A stretch of 64,000 nt of DNA from the NCBI GenBank assembly GCA_015499995.1, contig JADNRV010000094.1, positions 1-64,000 of the forward strand, read 5' to 3'. Below the pieces are notes generated by a model. It was not told where the DNA came from. It was given only the letters and a program-made list of their open reading frames with translations, and did no database searches. This document shows, piece by piece, positions 55,736 through 64,000 of this stretch (the first letter of the stretch is position 1; each line of letters begins with the position of its first letter). The translations under genes were made by a program, and so were the position numbers. The DNA comes from Flammula alnicola (lineage: Eukaryota > Basidiomycota > Agaricomycetes > Agaricales > Strophariaceae).

Positions 55736-58184
55736 GCTAGCTGCTCAACACGTCCAACAGCGGCTCCAACACGCACTACCACGCACCCCATCCCCTTCTC
55801 GCGCTCGCCGCCCACAGGACCCCGCTTCCACGCCGCCTCTGCCTCTACCCCTGCATCTGCCTCCTTCTCTCCCAGTCTGTCGTTCGGCGGCATTGTACCC
55901 TGACCCGCTCCCAGCTTCAGAGAGTGGTACCTGCCCAGGTACCACTCTCCGCACGGGCGCCTGCCTCGAAACGCCAATGCCAACGTCAACGCAGCTACAA
56001 ACGCAATCCATCCACCTCCTCCTAGCGCACCACATGCTTTACGCCAATCGTTATCCCACTTCCCAATCTCGCGGTGGCAGCCCACCCCACTCCATCTCAT
56101 CGTTCCTTCACGCACATCCCCATGAAGGCGGAGGAGGCTCGCAATACATCCCAAACGAATCTAGAAAGGGAGCGGGAGAGGGATCAGGGAAGAGAGTCTG
56201 CAATACAGGATAGGAGGGATGGACTGGGAGCAGCGGCATTATCGCGCCCCTGCTCCGGGTGGAACCCATAGCAGATGAGTTGGTGGACGGTGGGATGCGT
56301 GCATGTGCTGTGGTTGTTCGTTATCCATATTATTATTCGTCTTGATTTCTTCTTGCTCGTTTTTGTGTTTTTTTCTCGATAACCTGCTATGCATCATGCT
56401 CCATTCTTCGTTCTAATCCTCTTTTCATTGCTGCTGCGTTACTTTGTTCTGGACTGTCTTTCCTCTCTGCATTATCGTCTCGTCTATCGCCTCTCCACTC
56501 TCCGACCTTTTTCGAGAACTTCCTTTCTGCGTTTATGTTTGCTACTATCAATTGGAATCCGATGGCTCGGCGTATGTGAGATGAGGTGAAATAATCCAAC
56601 GCTCAAGATATGTTCCCGAAATTATTCCCAGCGGCTGGGCATATATTGTCATCACATATGTAGTTTCGTACCTATATATCAAAAGTGTTCGAATGAGACC
56701 GATATTTTTGGTTATCCGCCCATACTACTGGGTATGTTATCTGCCCGGCAAACCCCGAAATGGCATTTTTCGAGTGTTGTTGTCGACCTCCTGGACACAA
56801 ATCAGTACCGTGTACCACAGGCAATGGTCTGCGCGGAAATTTCCCGCGGGCGACGGTGCAAGCAGACTGAGGGCCAGCCTAAAGGTTACCAACAGTTTGA
56901 TCTGGAAGCGGCTCACGTTTTTAAATCTCAGTCGGCTGACGAGCACTGAGCGTAGGCTGCCTGCAATCTCGGCTAACAGCCTGTAGGCAGCTTGAAGGTC
57001 GATTAGTACGCACTATACCGCATTTGGTAAACTCTCCGAAAACACAATCCTGGTCTATTCACGAAAATGTGCATAAAATAGCAATATTTATTGCACCTGT
57101 AGGGTGTATGTACCACGAGAACAGGAGGAAAATAGCAACAGGGACATAATGTAACATAAATAATGGCAAGACTAGCAACTTCCAGCGAAGATAAACCAAA
57201 CCGGTTCCTTCGAAGGCGGTGCCGGTGACGTGGCACCGCTCGTGAACGACCTCTCGCTATTGCTCGAATGCATTTCTATAGAAGGATGAGATGGGATATG
57301 GGACCTCTATCTATCATAAACAGGAGTAATGAAAGGACTTACATACACTGGGGCCGATGTCTTCAATGTCCATAATTGAAGGTCGTCCGAGTCTGATTGG
57401 GGCCAAAAGTCGTTGGAGGTCAGAAGAGGGGGCTGAAGGCTACTCAAGTGGGGAGGAAGGAAAGAAAGACTGGCAGTGGAAAGCGAGGGGAGGAGGCAGT
57501 CCGAGCTGAAGGGCTTGTGTGTTGGTTGAAGTTCAACATGGGGGGAAGAGGACAAGCTTTGCTGGCAGTCACAGCGTGATGTGAAGGCGGAATTCTCTAA
57601 GTCCACAAGCGACGCGCTGCCCGGAGCTAGCCGTGCATGGGAACGGCAGCCTGTAGGCAGAGTACAAGCAGATATACAAGATACGTACAAGCACAGTACG
57701 TAGGTGATGTGCTGGCGGTGTTTGCTAGCAACCAGTGGTTTAAATACACGAGAAGCTTGTAGGTCAATTTACGCTCTGCTTGGAGGCTAGCTGACAGGTC
57801 ACCTGCAAGTCGCACGGCCTACGGGTGACCTGCGCGTGAACCATTGGCTGTGTACCGCGAGATCTTGCAGGAGCATAGATATGCATGTTTTAAGTTTAAG
57901 AAACTTCATCTCTTTAGATTTTTTTAAACTAGTCTTGAAACGGTGTAATAAACGAGAATGTTATCTGGCACAGCCAAATTTATCTCTCACTGCAGCCCCT
58001 ACTTCCACCTGCAGCACAGCCACAGCCACAACCACAACCCCGGCAGCAGCCACTCAAACGGTACCAACTGCCTATCAGCTCCGACATCCGCGTGCCCCCC
58101 GACTTCCGCTCCCCCCCTGGTCGCATATGCACTCGCCTGTGCCCGTCAACATGCAGGGCGCATGCAGGGCGCATATCGCAGGAG

Positions 58185-58355
58185 GACGGTGAGGTCTCGC
58201 CTCCATGACTTGCGCACCCGCTGCCGCTGCCAGTGGTAGCTACGTCGCCTGTGATGGGTTCTTTAGCTGGAGCCGGTTTTGGTTCGGGGCCTGGAGGTAA
58301 TTCTGAAGGTGGAGGCGATGTTGGGATTTTATTCGGAAGACCAAACTCGAGCCTG
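58185..58355 (+). repeat. Direct duplicate, copy 2 (partner 55540-55735)
   Basis: It is the shorter copy, with deletions relative to copy 1. It ends about 265 bp upstream of the FunK1 gene start. Confidence 0.65.
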
Positions 58356-58620
58356 TATCTTACGGCACAATTGACAATATGTAGTTTGATCCCCATAACT
58401 TTTTGGAAATAAATTCAAGGGTGTTTATATTTTTGTCCCAGTGTGTGACCCGACCTCAATTCTGGAATCAATGAGAGGCCGTGCTTTTTCGCGACGCGTG
58501 GTCAAACGTCACAGCTTACATACCTGTCCTTTGTTCCGATCCTCCAATTCAAGGGCTTCCGATATGCACGCCGAGACCCAAGTGTGTCGCGGCGCTGTGG
58601 CAACTACAAGCTTTTACGCG

Positions 58621-60957
58621 ATGAATGCGCCCAACAACCCCCCGACAACTCCTCCACCCCCAATGTCACGCGCCAGCTCACTTCCGACGAGTACTCCCAT
58701 CTCTAACAAGGTCTCCGGCAGCCATATCTACGCATCTCAAGTACTGGACAGAACCAAAATGAACGTTGCTCTTGCGAAAGAAATGGAGGGACACTTCTTA
58801 GGCGGCTGTCCACCTCAGCAATTTCTCGATAAATATCTTCCATGGAAGGCTGGAATTACGTCGCAGGAGCTTCGCAAAGATCAACTCAAAGGACATTTCG
58901 ATGCTGTTGCTTCTGCGAGAAGCGAGCCTGAGATGTACCAGCCATTTGTGCGTGCTTTCAATGACTCCTACCCCTCCTTTCATACCAAGTTTTTCGTCGC
59001 AGGTCGAATCTCTAAAGCCACTGGTTCCAGGCATGGTCTTCGTCGATACACATTCCAACCCCGATACTGAACGAGACAGGCTTGCGCCAGACATTGCTGG
59101 GTATCGTAATGATGACCGACCCGACTTGGAGCAAGGCCTAACCGACTTTCCAAAGATGTCAACCTTTGTCGAACTGAAGAAGTTGGAGAGTGCCGATCCT
59201 TTTTGCGATCCAGAAGATCCGTTATTCGTACCTCCCGGTTTTCAGTTTGAGCGCGCAGAACAGGCAGCTACTGAAAACCGAGGCCAGATCGGTTCATACT
59301 CGGCCGCACTCTCTGGTTCTCAGTTTCGTGTCCAGGTATTGTCGGTATCCATATGCGGACCGACCGCCCGTTTCATTCGCTGGGATCGTACTGGCGCCAT
59401 CGTCACCCGGAGTTTCAACTACCTCAAACAACCACATATTCTTGCTGACTTCTTTTGGCGGTATTCGCATCTTGATCGTCGTCAACAAGGATATGACCTT
59501 ACCGTCTCTGTGCCATCCGACGAGGAGATCAAGCAGGCGATGTTATGTGAATGTCGCTTACGAGACGCCAACCCAGCTCACCGCGAGTTCCGCAAATTGG
59601 GGGTTCCAGAACGCGACAACCCTGATCAAGAGCACCCCTTCCTTATCTCATCCCCTCCGTACTACGCGTCTCGTTCTCCCTTTTCGCGAGCCACTCGTGG
59701 GTTTTTGGCTTTCAACTTGACAGAAGGAGAACTCGTCTTTCTCAAGGATTATTGGAGGCCCGATGTCGACGACGTTGAGAAGGAAGGTTCCATTTATACC
59801 ATTCTAGAAGGCGAGGCAAAGGTTCCCAATATCGCGCCCTTTGGGACAGGCGATGATGTGAGGGATCATGAGACTCTTACCCAAACATTGGCGATCATGC
59901 CCTATTCCGACTGAAAACTTGATCCGTTTGCGGCACTACCGAATGACATTGAAAGTCATCGGTCGGAGACTGACCGAGTTTCGTTCCTCACGCGAATTTC
60001 TTGGCGCCATCGCGGACGCCATGCAAGGTGAGAATTCTCGATCCTAGATTTACCAGGCTTCTGAATGTCTCGCAATAGCGCACGACTGCGCCTTCTTCGA
60101 TGCCAAAATCCTTCACCGTGATATCAGTGTCGGGAATATTCTCATCACGGAAGATGGAAAGGGCATCTTGATCGATTGGGATCTTTGCATTAACTTGAAT
60201 CAAGGAACGGCAGTTGCGCGACGACCTTCTCGGACGGTGAGCCTGAACCTCTTTTTGTAAATCCGGTTCTTGACCTTACTCCTAGGGAACGTGGCAATTC
60301 ATGTCAGCGGCACTACTCAACGACCCGTCCATCCCTCACGGACGCGAAGACGACCGTGAATCGGCTTTCTATGTCCTGCTTTGGCTTGCCTTGCGATTTA
60401 CCAGACACACCACTCTCCCTAAAGGCTCGTCATCTGCCGGTATGGCGTCTGCATCCCAACCCAAGGATGATGACGTGGTCCTCTTTCTCCGAGCGTTTGA
60501 TGAGGCTTACGCCAACGCATCTGGAGATGTCAGAGGTGGTGGTCTCAAAATTGCGTATTTAGTAGGGAAGCTGTTAGCTAAAGGGCTACAATTCACCAAA
60601 CGCCCCGAACTGGACACACTGGTCACCGAACTCAAGACAGTATTCAAGGTTCGATATGAAGACGAACCAGATGATAAGAAATTCGAACGGATGCGGAAGA
60701 TGAAAGCCGATAACATTTCAGAAGATATTCTCCTGGATAATATTGCGTATGACTTCGAGGCCCGCTTAACTAAACTCCGACAAAGGGGCTGGCTCGTCGA
60801 CACCATCAGAACGCATCTTAACATTGGCGAATGGCCAAACGACGACAGGGCCGAACCTCAGAGAATCGTCCCACACACCGGCTCCAAGCGCAAAATGATG
60901 TACGAGCAAATAAATTTAGATGAAAGAGCCTCAAAGAGGCCAGCATCGGATGGTTGA
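58621..60957 (+). CDS. FunK1-type fungal protein kinase with a one-base frameshift
   Basis: The exons are 58621-58947, 59003 to about 59911, 59913-60027, 60079-60236 and 60286-60957. The introns (58948-59002, 60028-60078 and 60237-60285) have GT-AG ends and correct phase. The N-lobe region shows the FunK1 hallmark FIRWDRTGAIVT...FDY-like block and ADFFWRYSHLDRRQQGYD. The C-lobe has the catalytic loop ILHRDISVGN and LIDWDL replacing DFG, then GTWQFMSA and a FYVLLWLAL helix, and ends in a basic tail. FunK1 kinases are a large mushroom-specific expansion with unknown substrates. Between LAIMPYSD and ENLIRLRHYR a single extra T (about 59912) creates a TGA; no intron signal explains it. The rest is intact, so it is a very young pseudogene or a sequence error. 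Confidence 0.8.
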
Positions 60958-63900
60958 GAGTAGTTGCCAGTGACACCTATTTGGCTGGAGGAGGACTTGG
61001 AAATGGTGTCGAGGAATTAGATTGCGATATCCATTGTTTGGTTATATCCAGTTATGATACTCTTTTGTAATGCTACGAAATCAAACTTGCTTCCCATGGA
61101 TAGAAATAATCCTAGGACAAAAGTCTCAACGACCACGATTATTCGATCATTCATAGCCTGAGGAGACTGCTTACCTTCCGAGAGCGACACCTCAGCGGGC
61201 GCTTCAAACCCTTATTTTGGCAAGAGAACGTCTTATGTTGAAACTAGTTCGGGGTGATGGTGTGTTTCGGGGTACATTCCAGATCAACAGGTAGTAATTC
61301 GTAAACCTACCTGCAATATTTTTACTGTAACTTGGGCGAGTAACAGTAACTATGTCGTTATCATGTAACGATGAGCGGGATGAGGGTGGTAAAATGGTCG
61401 ACGTAAGCAACTGTTCTCTAACTACGTGCCCTTGTTACTATATTACTTATTCGATATGCACGGCTTTCCACTCAGCCTCTCTGCACTTTGGCTTGTGCGG
61501 CTCCGCCATCTCTACCTCCCCTCCCAATTTACTATCTTAATCAGTCTGTTACTTGACCGTCAACTGACAGACTAATTAAGTTAGGGCTCAACTTTTCGAA
61601 GATCTGACACTCTGACGGCTTTCACGCTGCCCCCGGATTCCATATCGTCATGCATTCGACCACGGCTTTCTCCCCCAACACCGCTGTTCTCCTTTCCTGA
61701 AGTTTACCCACCTTTTCGGATCTTAATTATATACCGTCTTCATGGGAGATAGCTGCACGCTCGGCAGTGGCGGCGACGCAGGACAAAGGTGAGCCCTGTT
61801 TCTGTTACAATTTTCCTATTTTTCTATCCTTCCATCCATTCCGTTTCAAATCATTCAACCTTTCCCTTCACGTCATTGCTGGGTGGTCGGGTGCTCGACA
61901 AACCCAAGTTGATAACTTGTTATATTTATTAACTAGGTGAGGAGCGAAGAAAATAGGTTGAGCGTACCATCAAGAAGCCCCAGCGCCGCACTATCCTTCT
62001 CTACAGAGAGCATATTTAGAACATGCTAGACAACGACGACGGCGTACTGCATCAAGCATGTAATCACCTAGCCCTACGCCTTTCTTCGCAAGGAAATACA
62101 AGTCCACATCAACCGTCATTCCATGCGCGCATGCCAATATCTGATGGAGTTCCCAAGAGCAGTTGGGTCCAGGGGAAGGAGACTTGTGCTAGGTGGCAGA
62201 GGAGAGGAGCGGAGGACTGCAGCGTTGAGGATACCTTGCAGATTGTCGTGATGGAGAGTAGGGGAGGACGCACGGTGCATCGGTGAGTACTAGTTGTGAC
62301 GAATGGTTGAGCAGGGGGGGCTGAACGTTGAAATTTGAAGACGATGCTGCATAGGATATCTCTTTTCGGGTGATTCTGTGAGCCTGAAGCTGCAGAGGAC
62401 CTGTTTGAGCAAGTCAGCGGTAAGGTGGGGGTTAAGATCTGAGATATGCCAGTCGCGTACCATCGAGAACTCCACAAGATGCATGAACTGCGTTAGATGT
62501 TCCAATGGCAAGCGCTACTGCCCTCCATCAAGCACGAGATCACAACCCCCAAGGAACATGTTGCGCCAAGGTAAGGCAGGAGACTTGCGAGTAGGGGAAG
62601 GACCCGAGGAGAGAGCACGGCGGCATGCACGATCATGATGCACGGGATGTATAACATAATGGCAGAAAGTGGTGACACGGTGGAGGTTTCACGTCAACTG
62701 GCAACGATGACCTATAACGCGTTAATTCTGAAGTCGGACGCTTTGATTTTTTGTACTTGCCGTCATACAGCTTTTGTGCATTTGTCGTCTGGTGGGTAGT
62801 CACGTCACGGTTGTAGTCAAAAAATTCTCATTTTATTCATCTAGTCACGTCTGCATCTAGGGATGTCCCTGTACTATATCGTTCCATCCACGATGGCATG
62901 TATGTACATATTTTCACGGCACCAAATTGATAAGCATGAGAGAAAAAAGAGTCTTCGGTAGTGCTCGTACGGTATGATTCATGAATATCAAAGGCCTAGG
63001 TAGGCGGGGGAGGACTTACATATCTTTTTGAGCCTAAGCGGAGCGGGATGAGATCGCCGCTGAGGATAGAGGACGAGAGAGGAATTGGGATGGCTTGGAG
63101 TCCGCTAAGAGAATGAGTCAGGTGTCCCATGTATCGATGATCAAAGCTACTGTGATGACTTCGGAATATCGCTGGAGCAACGCATAGGACGCCCATCCAA
63201 CCTACCGACGAAGACGACGCGGAGAGCGCTGCCCATGAATTAGGAGAGACACAGACGGAGAGGTCGTTCGAGGACGGCGGCGAGGGGGGTGTCGATGGAT
63301 TTAGGACGACAAGTACGAGGCAGGATATGCGTACGGGCAAGACGACGAAGAGGATGCACTGTTCGAGGGTTTGGGACCCGTTATAAGATGACTGTACTCG
63401 TACGTACATGGCATAGGTATACACACGCGCATTGGTGCCCTTTAAAATGTACTACGTCTTGTCGTGTCGTGCTTTTTTCGTCCATAAACTTTCATTGAGA
63501 GATGAATCGATGACGATCGGTTCTACCGGAAGGCTTCTGACGGCGTCGTTGGTGTTGGGCCGCAGCGTGATAGATATGTACAGAACTTATGTAGTGTGGC
63601 GATTCAGGCCCTAAATTATTATTTGGAGATGTAATGATGAGATGGGTGCAGATGTCCGATCGAGGCTTCCAAGCTAACATTTCAAGAACTAGTGGGGAAT
63701 CGGGATTACATGCTCGCGGGCACAGATGGGGCGATGTATAGGACAAGACCAATGGAGGGGGTAGTAATAGTACAAGGCGACACAACTATGTGATAAGTCA
63801 GAATTCATGATGGGCGACGAGGGGTTGGGTTGTACAAGAAAACAGCGAACATATGGTATGCAAGTAGTAGCAGAAGCAAGGAAAAAGAAAAGAGTTTGAT

Positions 63901-64000
63901 ACAGGATGACATACACATGAAATTCGGTCATGGCGGTGAGCAGACGACGATAAGAAAAAGGACAATTGAGGACAAGATGGGCGGCATGACAGTTCGTATG
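60958..64000. other. Right edge without supportable gene
   Basis: About 3 kb on both strands lacks a convincing frame with splice-consistent continuation. A minus-strand stretch at 62680-62110 has Leu-rich pieces faintly like an F-box/LRR protein, but the pieces do not join. No ordered repeat was seen. Confidence 0.45.

Larger units (their letters stand above)
54481..58620. other. Low-complexity duplicated sequence and spacer, no intact gene
   Basis: Many moderate-length frames exist on both strands, but they are Pro/Ser/Arg-rich, overlap one another and lack conserved motifs, as expected of GC-biased low-complexity DNA. A putative hydrophobic stretch near 55060-55170 is not part of a recognisable gene. 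From 56.3 to 57.9 kb nothing structured is seen apart from an inverted repeat at 57795-57832 with 9-bp arms CAGGTCACC/GGTGACCTG. Confidence 0.5.

Noticed and set aside
54782..56213. Long overlapping plus-strand frames of 227-273 codons
   Set aside because: They are Pro/Ser/Arg-rich low-complexity, overlap frames on the other strand, lie partly in duplicated decayed sequence, and show no conserved motif.
62110..62680. Possible F-box/LRR gene on the minus strand
   Set aside because: A few Leu-rich blocks look suggestive, but the frames are short, contain stops, and do not join through credible splice sites.

Overview
The window reads as an accessory, transposon-rich segment of a basidiomycete genome, most likely a mushroom-forming Agaricomycete. 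The evidence is the gene content (a FunK1-type fungal protein kinase, a CxC2/KDZ transposase, two TET/JBP-like 2-oxoglutarate oxygenases, an expanded-type SNF2 ATPase and a Ty3/gypsy element) and the gene structure (many 34-65 nt GT-AG introns, often with CTAAC-like branch sites). Exon joins below were worked out by hand from splice signals. For most genes the summed exon lengths divide by three, which is an independent check.

Layout. 0.66-3.47 kb: an unrecognised minus-strand gene split into two frames at a G7 run, with spliceable leader introns upstream. 4-5.5 kb: short hairpin-bearing repeats. 6.04-9.31 kb: an intact three-exon TET/JBP-like oxygenase between long direct repeats. 10.4-15.6 kb: a multi-exon SNF2 ATPase on the minus strand. 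15.8-19.5 kb: a gene-free stretch full of dispersed short hairpins. 19.65-22.35 kb: an 881-residue protein of unknown function. 22.9-25.7 kb: a satellite array of 204-bp dimers. 26.3-32.8 kb: an apparently intact 11-exon KDZ transposase and, upstream of it on the same strand, a second TET/JBP-like gene with four repeats upstream of its start.

34.2-44.1 kb holds the clearest event. A Ty3/gypsy retrotransposon (34381-43562) with near-identical LTRs and a 4-bp target-site duplication sits inside what would otherwise be a 55-nt intron of a small three-exon gene. Joining its exons across the element gives one uninterrupted 197-codon frame. 44.2-48.6 kb: a small gene with a possible RNase H1 N-terminal-like (Cauli_VI) domain is divergent from a 708-residue unknown protein. 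Arrays of the palindrome TGTGCACA lie in their shared upstream region (six copies) and beyond the 3' side of the larger gene (four copies). This is the best candidate here for an undescribed element or regulon.

48.6-58.6 kb is a patchwork of decayed duplications, including SET-domain pseudogene fragments in inverted orientation on either side of one intact coiled-coil gene (52.65-53.79 kb). 58.6-61.0 kb: a FunK1 kinase gene, complete except for a one-base frameshift. 61-64 kb: no supportable gene.

Functionally the window is dominated by mobile elements and chromatin-related genes (TET/JBP, SNF2, SET relic). KDZ transposons and TET/JBP genes are known to be linked and co-expanded in mushroom genomes. 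The rest is unknown lineage-specific genes and repeats.
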